This document shows positions 13,166 to 22,977 of a stretch of 64,000 bases of DNA, piece by piece. The notes under the pieces are model-generated. The model was not told the DNA's origin and ran no database searches. It worked only from the letters and a program-made list of their open reading frames with translations. Source of the DNA: Liolophura sinensis (lineage: Eukaryota > Mollusca > Polyplacophora > Chitonida > Chitonidae). Position 1 is the stretch's first letter; each line of letters begins with the position of its first letter. The DNA lies in contig NC_088305.1 in assembly GCF_032854445.1 (NCBI RefSeq), forward strand, positions 26,748,628 through 26,812,627, read 5' to 3'. The position numbers were made by a program, and so were the translations under genes.

Positions 13166-15758
13166 ATCCAATAAAAAAATAGTGAATTTCTTTTTGTAGC
13201 ATAGGCTATAAAGTTTTGTTGTGTGTATTAGTTTAGACGTGTCAAAAAACGTGGAGACAGTTCTCGCCACTGTTGTCAAGCCGACAACCCCAAGATAATG
13301 TGACATGCGTAAGTCTAAATTCCCTTCATTACGACCAGATTGTCACCAATATTACCTCATGGTCAGCAAAAAATATCGGCTACGTGTTGAGGAGTGCAAA
13401 GTCATGAACTTATCAACAGAGCTGACCGTCAACATGCAAGTAAATGGAGAACAAAGTGCTGTTTGATGCCGTTCCGCCGAATGTCGAGTCAGGATAAAAT
13501 CTCCATATTTGTCATTTGAAAATGTCCAAATCATAACCCGTAAATTTTAAAGCTTCATTTTAGTTCAACACCAAGACATAAATTCCCAAAATATCTGTAA
13601 ACGATTGATTTACGATTATGACTCTGCTTATAACTTATACCAAATACAACTTAGTTTCGCCTCAGGTGCATTTTCACAAAAAAATCGTTCACTTAGGAAT
13701 CGTAAGATATGTATCTGTCATTGAAGTAACAAAGCAAAATAAAAAAAAGTCGTCGCTCCTTCGTCTGAATATTTTCCGATGTCCACGTAAAGGGGCCCAC
13801 TTGAAGATCCTTTGTCTTGTTTATTTCCTGGTGTATTTATAGTCAATCGGATGGATTTATCGAAGAATTTAGAACAGTCAGAATTTTGAGGCGAAAGTAC
13901 GCGGTAGACCAGACCCTTACATGAACTTACCTGATCCAGAAGTAATAATGTCTGAAAAGTGCTTATTCCAAGATGACCGACATTTCCATATTCCTCCACT
14001 CATGGCCGTCTTTCGGTTCATTACGATACACTGATCCCGATGAGTAAGGCGTTGTTGGGGGACGGGGAGCGGTAATTATTTATACTTGACCTTTAATGTG
14101 CGAAAACTAATTACAGATCCTTTCTCTCCTTGGAGTAAATAATTCAGCTTCCAATCACCATGGCGCTCGCGTTCAGTTTTAATTGATCGTCCTCGATGTA
14201 CGAGGAATCCGCGAAGGTTGATGTATTACAGCTTGGTTATCTCTCGCCGGGCTAAAAAATAACGGTTTGCCCTTGCAAAAAGAAAAAAAACATGGGTATA
14301 GAGGCTTCCATCACTAATCAATGCCTATGGAGTGTGTTGAAGAGGATCTCTATCCAGCATGAATAGACAAACTGATCCTGGTAAACAAGGGCTCAGTAGG
14401 ACAAAGGGTCCTACTCGCATGTAACGATCCAACCATCACCTGTTTAACTGAGATTTTGGGCCAAAAAATTCCATATTCGCTAATCAAACCAAATTTTGCG
14501 TATTCATTAACTCAATTTATTGGCTTTCAGTAAACATTGGACTCATATCTGTATTATTTATTGCGGTAAAATGATTCTAAAGTTTGAAAAAATTATAGTG
14601 CGACCCGCTGTATGATTGGAACGTTGGACGGTAGCACCTGAAAAGACGATGCTGCATGATATTTTGTAAAAAGAAATCTTTTAAGCTATTGAAGATTTAT
14701 TGGATTTGCGCTGATCGATTTTCTTGCCTTAAATCTCTGGTACAGTTTCTGCAAAATTCTCGTGTGCGTGTTATTGAAGGTTTTTTTGGTTTTAGCCACA
14801 ACTAACTAGATCTACAACCATAGAGGGAAACTGTGATTTCTTTGGAAACACAGGATTAGGTCTCGCACAATACAAAAATAACCTAATTTACTACAGGCGA
14901 CAATACATCCAAAGGATATTTTTAAAAGAATAGAATCAAATATTGGTATTCATTTACTATGAATTTATTAGATATGTACATGTATATCTTACCCCTCTAA
15001 AAGAATACCTCATTTAGACGAATTCGTTGGTTTCACATGTACAGAGGAAACTGCGTGAAAATCAGTGCGTTTCTCTGGATACCTGGCAATCTTCCTGACA
15101 TACTTTCGCAGTCAAGCTAGCAGAAAATGGAGTTGAACACGAATGATTATTAGTTCAGAAGGATAGTATGACCGAAATAGGACAAAATGTCTAATTCTTC
15201 GATATTAGAGGCCTAATGGGAGATTGGGGAGGCATAATTCGTAGTTCGTATAATATCCATGGCATCAAGAATGTCGCATAGCCGCCATTTTGTTATAAAT
15301 AAACAATTAGACCGCTGAGTGAATTGCAAAGAGCACGACAGGTCATGAAGTCGATACACGAAAGATCGTTAAATGGCGCTTATTATACGCAGCACACGGT
15401 TATCTACGATAAATCAGTCCGTTTAGATTACACGACGTAATTTCAATTCTTTGTCATGGGAATTCGACGAAATTACCTCTACCGCTCGATGGAAAGAAGT
15501 TACTAAATTTGCTTAGTGTTGAAAGAAATGTGTAAGAAAAAAATTGGAAAATACTGAGATAAAACTCCTCACGGAGTAACTTTCTCATTCCAAAAGTCAA
15601 TTATTCTTTCAAAATCGGAGTCGTTGTTTACAAATGGAAACTCAGGTGGAAATTTTCAGGAACGGTAACTGCAGCTTGTCATAGCAGAAATTCTATTATT
15701 GGGAGTAGCGTCCCTTTAAAGAAACTTTCTGAAATTACCGTTAGTTTCCGTGTGTGTT

Positions 15759-16212
15759 GGCCTCGGACCCCCATTAATTTTCCATAAGCGACAATGTTAA
15801 CGTCTAGCACTGTAGCTCAGTCCCAAACATTCCGTGGCCAATAAGCTTTGGTGCATACCTGGCCCAGCCTGTGAGAAAGAAGCCATAAAAATCTTGACAT
15901 AGGTTGACCGTCAAAATCTGGACCTTTCCATGCCGGCAGCTGGGAGGCGTGCCTAGCAACGCCAAGGGGACGTCACTCGCAGCCTCATCACTACCTCACA
16001 CCTTGTGTCCTCTCGCCCAGAGTTTCAAACTTTCATCAATAAAGCTCATACCTCCTCAAAGTTTAGACAGTTTCCAGCATTTTAATACCAAGCATGCACC
16101 TGTGCACCAAAAATGGACGCCTGGGAGCAAAAAAAGACTTTATACCCTAAAATTCACAGAACTACAATCGTCCCTACCGAAAAACGGAAGTTGTAATGGG
16201 GGTCTGTGTCCT
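15759..16212 (+). repeat. left terminal direct repeat of the transposon
   Basis: The repeat is identical to 19898-20351 except for one base (C at 15963, G at 20102). It starts GGCCTCGGACCCCCATTA and ends TAATGGGGGTCTGTGTCC(T), so it carries inverted ends of its own, like a small non-autonomous element. It holds AATAAA at 16038-16043, the arrangement seen in LTRs. An open frame from 15904 runs through most of it in both copies. That frame has no recognisable domain and follows from repeat identity, so I do not call it a gene. Confidence 0.92.
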
Positions 16213-17086
16213 ATCACACCAGCCACCTTCTTTCAAAATCAATAATTTTTGCACCACACAATTCCTGACACTTCTGAACCTCACAGGCAAAATTAGGGCT
16301 TGATACATGCAGAAACTTTGGAGTTGAATGAATTCAAGTTGGGGTACCCCCATCTTGGACATGTGTCTTTTTTTCAGGGTGAAAAAACTCTGAAGGGTAA
16401 ACTTTGAAGCTTTGCAGTGCATATACCGTTCAAGATATCTCCATCAGGTCAACTGTTTTGGAAAGACAAGATGTTTATCTGCAAGAAAAGTTAAAAAAAT
16501 CACATTGACAGAGCACTTTAGACTTTTCAAAAGCAACCATTTAGAGAAATATACATTTTTAAGAAGACTTTTCTACTCAGAGCAGCTTTAAATATGAAAG
16601 TTACAAACCAAAAGTGTCAAAGCATACATCAAAATATAGGCAATTTATCTGACAATTAAATGTCAAAATATAAGACATTTACTTCAGCAACTATGTGAAA
16701 AAAATTGACTGACAGTGTGGTAGGGGGTATCAAAGCGGATTGTCACGATTTCGGAACAATCATTTGTGACCAAAATCAAAGCAAGAATAATGCCTCAAGG
16801 TGATGAAGACCTACTCACAGGCACTTTTTTAGTGGACAGGACTTAAGAAAAGACTAGTATCCCAGTTCCCCACTGAATAGCATGATGAAACCCTTTAAAA
16901 GACCACCCAGCCAGGCATCCCCCCCCCCCTGCCCTCCTCCCCCATGACTGCTGATTGGCTGACCACCTCACCATGCAAAAACCTCCCTGCACCATTGCTG
17001 TTGTCTCACAGCAGGTTATTACTCTACACAGTCACATCAAAGGGTGTCACATTGGCATCTACAACATATAAACAGAGAGGAAAAAT
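16213..17086. other. transposon 5' interior, non-coding
   Basis: No open frame of note lies between the left direct repeat and the transposase. The segment includes a C-run near 16920-16931. TATAAA at 17067-17072 probably positions transcription for the transposase. I found no second pair of inverted repeats just inside the direct repeats. Confidence 0.55.
17067..17072 (+). promoter_or_regulatory. TATA-like box before the transposase
   Basis: TATAAA lies 15 bp upstream of the first ATG and 108 bp upstream of the second in-frame ATG at 17180. Normal TATA-to-start spacing of about 30 bp would put the cap site past the first ATG. Confidence 0.35.
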
Positions 17087-19141
17087 ATGAATTTAACATT
17101 TCCAATCAGGCAGCCACCAAGTACACCTATATTGGTCAGCCTGACAGTTAACAAGGCAAACAATCTACCCCAAAACACCATGAAGGGAGACAGAAAGAGG
17201 AAACAGTCTAGATTTCAAGCTGGAAAGGCCCAGGATCGCTCAAATAACCTGTCAGCAGTTACAGACATGCTGAATCCTCTGCCTGGGTGTTCCTTGATGG
17301 ACACAGATTTCCAGCCCAATCAGGAGGCTGTAAGAACACACCAGCCTGACACAAAGAGAATACAGCGGCCAAGACGGTGCAAGGTAGATTCCACGGCTGG
17401 ATCAGACAGAGATACCCATGAGCGGGAATGGGCTGCTGAAGGAATGCGACTCATAGACATACAGAAAATGGTGTGTATATGGAACAAAGTTATGCTTGAG
17501 CACAGTGAGACCAAGGACCACTGTCCACTGCCCAGGTTAGAGATAGCTGCAGAGAAAAAGTGGGGTTTAGCCTGGGCGTTCAGTTTTAAGTGCTGTGACT
17601 GTGACTATGTATCTGGCTTCCACAAATTCTACAAAGAGGTAGAATGCAACAGACCTGGCCAAAAAGCTGCAGCGGTGAACCGAGCTCTTCAAGTAGGCCT
17701 CCAGGACACACCAATGGGGAACACCCGAGCCAGACTCCTATTTGCAGCGATGGACGTGCCGCCTGCCACTCGTAGGAACATGCATCGCACTGCAAACCAT
17801 GTTGCATCTGCAATCGCAAAGCTGAACAGAGAGGATATGGCAAATAAGGTGGAAGAGGTAAAGGCATACAAAAGGCAAAGAGGAGAGGATGACAGCACAA
17901 TAGATCTGGCCACAGACACTCGCTACAACAGCATTACCATAACCAGTCCCAAGAAACCGGGCCAGAATGCTTCACAAGCCATTTCCCTGGCAGTGGAGAC
18001 ATCAACAGACAAGCAATACATTGTCTCCGCAGCACTGAAGAATAAATTGTGTTGGACTGGGTCCTGGCTGAGAGGAAAAGGCTTCCAAGTAAAGTGCCCT
18101 GGAGGACACGAGGAGTGCACAGCGAACACAAACCCACATGCCCCCTGGTCCGAGTATAATATGGGGAACGAGATTGGCGAGGGATTGGCGAGGCAAGGTG
18201 TTTTAGCCAAGCACGTAACCACGGACGGCGACTCCAGGTCAGCCAAGGGAGTGGAGGACGGCATCCGACTGGTCGAGCCACTGTGGGAGGTCGAACGGTT
18301 AGCAGACCCCACGCACCTTGGTAGATCCCAGTTCAAGAAATGTAACCAGGCTAAGTTCAGCGATGCCATGTTTGAAGGACAGGGCCGAACGAGGGAAGCC
18401 AGGAAGAAAGCACAGAAGGTGTTGAGTCAGGATGTTAAGGCCAGGTGTAGCGTGATATTTTCTCAACTTATGTCTGAGCACATTGGTGACATAAGGAAAA
18501 TAAAAGCTTACCTACCCAGGGTTGTGGATGCAACGGTCAGGTGTTACGGTGGGGACTGTTCCAAATGCCGCAGGAACAGTGTGGTTTGCTCCGGAGGGGA
18601 AACCAGCAGCTGGTGGGAGAGATCCCTGTTTTTATCCGCCAGTAAACTCTGCCCTTTCAACATGGATGACAACGACAGGAAACTATTGACCGAAGTACTG
18701 CACATGAGGTTGAGCGAGACAGCCGTCACCAGTCTCCGGATGAACACCAGTACTCAAAAGTGCGAAGCTGTCAACAGATCACTCAGCGTCTCCTTGCCCA
18801 AGAATGTAAACTACAGCAGAAATATGGAGGGAAGGGCGGCGTCCACAATCCACAGACTTAACAATGGCCAGGACAAGTCCACGGCTGCCAAACTCCAAGC
18901 TGTCGGCGCCAGTATTTCACCTAGGAGCGAGAAAACAGTACAACAGATTGAAAGGGTGAACCAGTACCACAAGGTTTATAAGAAGCGACAGACAGTTAAG
19001 GGGAGATCACTCCGCAATACAGCCAGAAAACTCCGAGAGCACATTGAGTACAGGCTTTCAAATCCAGAAGAGAAAACTGACTATGCCAAGGGACAACTGG
19101 ACAACACCCCAACAGATCACACATACGCTAGATATTTGTAA
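17087..19141 (+). CDS. Mutator-like DDE transposase, intact (684 aa)
   Basis: This is the cut-and-paste enzyme of the flanking transposon. The frame is uninterrupted. Candidate zinc-binding residues precede the catalytic region (Cys146, Cys169/170/172). The fold is suggested by Asp277 in ATDTRYN, Asp380/Asp382 in TTDGDS, a C/D(2)H-type DPTH at 407-410 and Glu560 in QKCEAVNR. Two more cysteine clusters, CPGGHEEC (337-344) and CYGGDCSKC to Cys501, lie in the insertion region. Acidic residues in this order and the DxxH signature are known for the hAT/MULE/P/Kolobok group. The overall sequence is what animal genome annotations call Mutator-like transposase domain protein (from memory). TATAAA sits only 15 bp before the first ATG, so the in-frame ATG at 17180 (MKGDRKRKQSRF, basic) may be the true start, giving 653 aa. 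ATTAAA near 19190 could end the mRNA. Assignment of individual catalytic residues is inference. Confidence 0.88.
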   Translation: MNLTFPIRQPPSTPILVSLTVNKANNLPQNTMKGDRKRKQSRFQAGKAQDRSNNLSAVTDMLNPLPGCSLMDTDFQPNQEAVRTHQPDTKRIQRPRRCKVDSTAGSDRDTHEREWAAEGMRLIDIQKMVCIWNKVMLEHSETKDHCPLPRLEIAAEKKWGLAWAFSFKCCDCDYVSGFHKFYKEVECNRPGQKAAAVNRALQVGLQDTPMGNTRARLLFAAMDVPPATRRNMHRTANHVASAIAKLNREDMANKVEEVKAYKRQRGEDDSTIDLATDTRYNSITITSPKKPGQNASQAISLAVETSTDKQYIVSAALKNKLCWTGSWLRGKGFQVKCPGGHEECTANTNPHAPWSEYNMGNEIGEGLARQGVLAKHVTTDGDSRSAKGVEDGIRLVEPLWEVERLADPTHLGRSQFKKCNQAKFSDAMFEGQGRTREARKKAQKVLSQDVKARCSVIFSQLMSEHIGDIRKIKAYLPRVVDATVRCYGGDCSKCRRNSVVCSGGETSSWWERSLFLSASKLCPFNMDDNDRKLLTEVLHMRLSETAVTSLRMNTSTQKCEAVNRSLSVSLPKNVNYSRNMEGRAASTIHRLNNGQDKSTAAKLQAVGASISPRSEKTVQQIERVNQYHKVYKKRQTVKGRSLRNTARKLREHIEYRLSNPEEKTDYAKGQLDNTPTDHTYARYL

Positions 19142-19250
19142 CCGCCAGTTTTGTATAAAATTTGTCACTGCTGTTGTCGCTTGTGAAAGAAATTAAAAAA
19201 TGATGACAGAAATTGAGCAAAATCTGAAACACATCTGTTATTTATTATTT

Positions 19251-19639
19251 TTAATGAGGGGAAACCAACCTGCTCAGTCTTAAATGCAGCATGCACCTTG
19301 CATACTGCCCATGGCCGAGACAGCGCCCTACGTTGCAGCAGCGCTGCCTGTTATTGTTAACACAATGCGGTTCCAAGCTTGTGTGGTCCACATTTACACA
19401 GCGTGTGTTGTGGCACAATCAAGCTTGGGATCTAAATGCGACAGCCCCTGTCTGGCCATATAAACAAGTCTACTGATGTATTTCTTCTTCCATCGATGTG
19501 TGACGGGGTCTTTGTAGGGGGCAAGGCCATATCGACCATCTCTCGTCAATGGTCCAGTCCACACTCGACAGGCTCCGTTTTCGTTATAAACACTGAAACT
19601 TTCAATTTTTGCAGCAATTTCTGCTCTGAACGTCTCCAT
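19251..19639 (-). pseudogene. broken His-Me finger (HNH, I-PpoI-like) endonuclease
   Basis: It is convergent to the transposase, 110 bp beyond its stop. The first frame starts at an ATG at 19639 and runs 75 residues: Cys24 in GACRVWTG, then RDGRYG, then HRWKKKYISRLVYM, ending KLDC before it meets a stop at 19394. A second frame starts at 19415 and runs 54 residues to TAA at 19251-19253. It opens CHNTRCVNVDHTSLEP, continues with VNNNR, and then has a Cys/Cys/His/Cys set (RCC, GRC, GH, ARC). That order matches the double zinc-bound His-Me nucleases (Pfam zinc-binding loop of homing endonucleases; I-PpoI is the reference). In the family a Ser-His-Leu precedes CHN and carries the catalytic His. 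Here it is absent, and the frame is off by what looks like a deletion of about 10 nt. I infer an inactive gene. No GT-AG intron could remove the break. Confidence 0.8.
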
Positions 19640-19897
19640 TTTCAAGCGTAGGAATACTAGAACGTTGCATGTTGTTCATTTCAGGATGCCTATACACATG
19701 TTACCCTACACTGAACAGCATTTTACCGATTTTTCATCAAAATGGATATTTTCAAAAAATAAATAGCCCCAAGAAGCTATAAAACGGCTCAATCAATGCA
19801 AAACACATCACAGACATACCCACCAAAAATTATCAGGCTGCTGCGAAATCTAAGCGCATAGTGACATTTTTCACATTTTGGTGACTTCGTCAGTACA

Positions 19898-20351
19898 GGC
19901 CTCGGACCCCCATTAATTTTCCATAAGCGACAATGTTAACGTCTAGCACTGTAGCTCAGTCCCAAACATTCCGTGGCCAATAAGCTTTGGTGCATACCTG
20001 GCCCAGCCTGTGAGAAAGAAGCCATAAAAATCTTGACATAGGTTGACCGTCAAAATCTGGACCTTTCCATGCCGGCAGCTGGGAGGCGTGCCTAGCAACG
20101 CGAAGGGGACGTCACTCGCAGCCTCATCACTACCTCACACCTTGTGTCCTCTCGCCCAGAGTTTCAAACTTTCATCAATAAAGCTCATACCTCCTCAAAG
20201 TTTAGACAGTTTCCAGCATTTTAATACCAAGCATGCACCTGTGCACCAAAAATGGACGCCTGGGAGCAAAAAAAGACTTTATACCCTAAAATTCACAGAA
20301 CTACAATCGTCCCTACCGAAAAACGGAAGTTGTAATGGGGGTCTGTGTCCT
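19898..20351 (+). repeat. right terminal direct repeat of the transposon
   Basis: Second copy of the 454-bp repeat, with AATAAA at 20177-20182. Its last 17 bases supply an ATG at 20335 that is in frame with the host transporter start at 20437. Confidence 0.92.
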
Positions 20352-20436
20352 GTTTCTCCACAAGCTGGGAATTAGTGTTCGTTACAAGTACAAAACGATA
20401 CAGATATCACTGTGTACAACGAATCCACTCCGTGTA

Positions 20437-20556
20437 ATGGCTGACAAGGAGAATGGGCCGTCCGACCTTCAAAAAGACGCCACGCAGCGTCAACGAAGGA
20501 TATTTCGACCGAAGAACGCTTTCACAGCTTTTGTGTTGATATCTTTCTTTGGATTG
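20437..20556 (+). CDS. MFSD4B/NaGLT1-like sugar transporter, coding exon 1
   Basis: The gene encodes a 504-aa major facilitator of the sodium-dependent glucose transporter 1 family, an integral membrane protein expected at the plasma membrane. This exon gives residues 1-40: a charged N-terminus (MADKENGPSDLQKD, then RQRRIFRPK) and the start of helix 1 (NAFTAFVLISFFGL). It ends in phase 0 at GTAAGA (20557). Joining to the exon at 24242 restores FFGL-GMVRGQEG, the expected helix-1 layout. An upstream in-frame ATG at 20335, inside the transposon repeat, would add 34 residues. I prefer 20437 because the extension is partly transposon sequence and unlike family N-termini. The whole transcript joins 120, 286 and 1109 nt, an exact multiple of three. 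Family membership rests on remembered NaGLT1 motifs. Sugar and sodium specificity is not visible in the sequence, and a polyol, urea or other substrate is possible. Confidence 0.8.
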
Positions 20557-22439
20557 GTAAGAATCAGGTTATTTATGGCTTTTCTTTAATACACGGCACT
20601 ATAATTAGCTGTGCTAATTTCATTAAGGCGGATAACATTCCTTTGTCCCGCCAGTTTGATTTCAAAGGTGTATTTCACTGAGAAGATAAATTAACTCAAC
20701 CGTTGCTGCACATAAACTACTAAGGCGTATTACCTTTAGGTGTTCTCTGTTGTTACAATTTGATTAAAAGTTACATTTCTTTGAGTTTAATTGTGTAACT
20801 CAGTATTTTGAGTAATTTTATACCATGTAATGACGACTAGTAAACCGCATTATCATTACTGTATTTTTGATAATGCCTTGGTGTTCACTGAATTAAGTAG
20901 AGCAGAAACCAGGTTTTCACACTATCACAGTGTCCTCACTGCTGTGGTTTTAGTCGATTCACCTGTTACATTATTAGTATTATTCACTGTTTTAATATAA
21001 ATATGCGTGCTAGCCTTAACCACTGGTAAGTGTTGTAAGATAACAGAGTTAGGCCGTGGGAAAAGCGTCATCAGTTTACTGTGTCGGGAAGAAAATAGAA
21101 AAGTGTTAATTTTTAACGCCTCCTTTTGTTAGCATTGAGGACGTATGACTGCACCTTATTTTAGTTATCAAACCTGTGAATGTATGAGCTTTTTCGACGA
21201 GTTTCGAGTTTGCGCCGAGAGTGAATAAAGCAAGCCAATTAGAATCAATGCATAACTGTGAACATTTAACGCGCACTGCACTCATGGGAGTGCACATGCT
21301 TTCTGGATGTGCCCAGTTTGTTTTGGAAATCTCATTCCTCTGGATATTTTTATTTCTTAGCCCCCAAAAGTCTAAAGTGATACTCCTCACATATTTTCCT
21401 TCTTGTTTTGATATATGCTTACTTAATAGCGCATACGGAAAGTGATTGAACAATTTCGGTGAATACGGATTTTCGGTAAAACATCCGGTATATCTACATA
21501 GCCAACTATAAAATTACTAACATTGTTACGTTTAAAACCACTTCGTTTACTGTCCGCTTCCTCCCGCTACGCCAAAGTATTCTCATCAGAACTAAGAAAC
21601 GTACCGTCTTCGATGCTTACAGGTTCTCTTTCGTAAAGGATTTGTGCAAATCAAGATTTCAAACGAGTAAGTCAAATGCACTATACAGTGAAAGCACTTA
21701 AACCTGAAGATGCAGTTTATCGCTCCAAGAAGTATTTTAACATCACGCTTATCACACCAAACCAGTAGCTGAAGGTTTCTACCATTTTAGATTAAGCACG
21801 CTTTCGGCCAAATTTGTACAGGGTACATTGGAAACTGCTTGTGTGTCAGACTTAACTGCGAACAGCCTGTGCATGTTGTGTCGTGCTTGCAATAAATCAT
21901 TTACAAAACTATTTGATTGAACACTGAATTTTACAAAAACTCATTAGTTTGGTGGATCGGTTATGTGTACCTGCATGTTCGATTAAGACATCAAGCGTAG
22001 GAATAGAGAAGTGAAGTGTCTGGCTTGATAAAATGAAGATGAAAAATTTAGCGATTAATTCATCGCGTGCTAGTGTTCTCCAAATAGTTGACCCTGTGCA
22101 ATACAAATCCGGTATATGTATATAGATGATAGAGGGCGTGCTATGTACAGTATTGCGCGGCTGTTATCACCGCCTTGATGCTATAACACAAATCTATTTA
22201 ACAATCAATTAATAAAAAGCTTTCATTACTCTAAAGAATTGTCAAACTATTCTTTCTTTTAAGGAATTTCAGATTTGAAAAAAAGATACTTTTGATAGCT
22301 TCTAGAACTGGGATATGTGGAAATTTCTCACTGATGTTTTCTAGTACAAATTAGAAAATAAGAAATGTTCCCATAGAATGTAAAGCTATTTCACAAACAT
22401 TCTCTTTTTCAGTGGTGAAATATAAACGCCACATTACCG

Positions 22440-22575
22440 CACAAATGCTCATATCACTGCTGTGGGTTTCCAATGGCCTCTGTCCGGTTTCCTCCCACCA
22501 TAATGCTGGCCGCCGAGATATAAGTGACATATTCTTTAGTACGGCGTAAAACGCCTATAAGGTAAATATATAAAT
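22440..22575 (+). mobile_element. SINE family A, 5'-truncated
   Basis: The copy contains the ctgtccggtttcctcccacc block, the ataatgctggccgccga block and the tagtacggcgtaaaacgcc block, followed by an eroded A/T tail. Confidence 0.85.
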
Positions 22576-22977
22576 TTCACTGCTAAAAGAAATCGTAAAA
22601 GATGGCAGTACAAGGTTCAGTCCTGTGTCAGTTTATGGTCATAAAACTGACAATATTGCTTTATCCCTGTCTTGATCCGCAGAATATGAACAAATAAAAT
22701 GAAATCTCAAACCCTGATTAATGACCGCTCGACCACATAGCTTACTGGAGACTAATATGAGCTATGTGAGAAAATTTGTCAAGCAGTCAGACGAGTGTAC
22801 TGATTTTCCCCTGCCTCGTGTGGTTCAAAAAAAAAAACTTTAATACTCATAAATTGAAATTTAACAAACGTTTTCAGCGAATTTAGTCTGCTAAACACAG
22901 TAAAAATCAGTCCAAGCATATTCCCATCTGGGGAAGGCGACATGAGCCCATACCCGTCCGCTGAAACAGAAGGAGAA

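Larger units (their letters stand above)
1..15758. other. gene-free upstream region with scattered SINEs
   Basis: No open frame in this stretch resembles a known protein and none shows credible exon structure. It contains about eleven copies or fragments of the main SINE, one copy of a second SINE family, a TA microsatellite and short GA-rich and A-rich runs (near 421-448 and 5588-5602), each listed separately where it can be supported. The last 500 bp carry a GCCGCCATTTTG motif and a TTATAAATA stretch near 15281-15300. They precede the transposon that now separates this DNA from the MFSD4B-like first exon, so the original promoter of that gene may lie here. That last point is inference. Confidence 0.6.
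15759..20350 (+). mobile_element. DNA transposon with terminal direct repeats, transposase and HNH remnant
   Basis: The element consists of two 454-bp direct repeats (15759-16212 and 19898-20351, with one mismatch at 15963/20102) around 3.7 kb. That interior holds a + strand transposase (17087-19141) and a - strand broken His-Me endonuclease (19251-19639). The outer ends form an imperfect inverted repeat: GGCCTCGGACCCCCATTA on the left against GGACACAGACCCCCATTA read inward from the right (15 of 18 match). TGTT occurs on both outer sides (15755-15758 and 20351-20354) and may be a 4-bp target duplication. There is no reverse transcriptase, gag or TG...CA end, so it is not an LTR retrotransposon. 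Near-identical repeats and an intact transposase indicate a young insertion. The superfamily is uncertain: the transposase suggests a Mutator-related group, but a 4-bp duplication would be atypical for Mutator. Confidence 0.8.

Noticed and set aside
15904-16245. 113-aa frame in the left direct repeat, duplicated at 20043-20375
   Set aside because: It is the same in both places only because the repeats are identical. No domain is recognised and it runs off the repeat into unrelated sequence.
16174-16422. Minus-strand 82-aa frame at the repeat boundary
   Set aside because: Low-complexity composition, spans a transposon junction and has no similarity I recognise.
17586-18369. Several minus-strand frames of 60-148 aa under the transposase
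   Set aside because: They are shadows of the long + strand coding frame.
19394-19639. Intact small endonuclease of 75 aa
   Set aside because: It ends before the zinc-binding and catalytic core, which continues in another frame.
15759-20351. LTR retrotransposon, suggested by the two direct repeats
   Set aside because: The interior has no gag, protease, reverse transcriptase or integrase; the ends are not TG...CA and form inverted repeats; the long frame is a DDE transposase.
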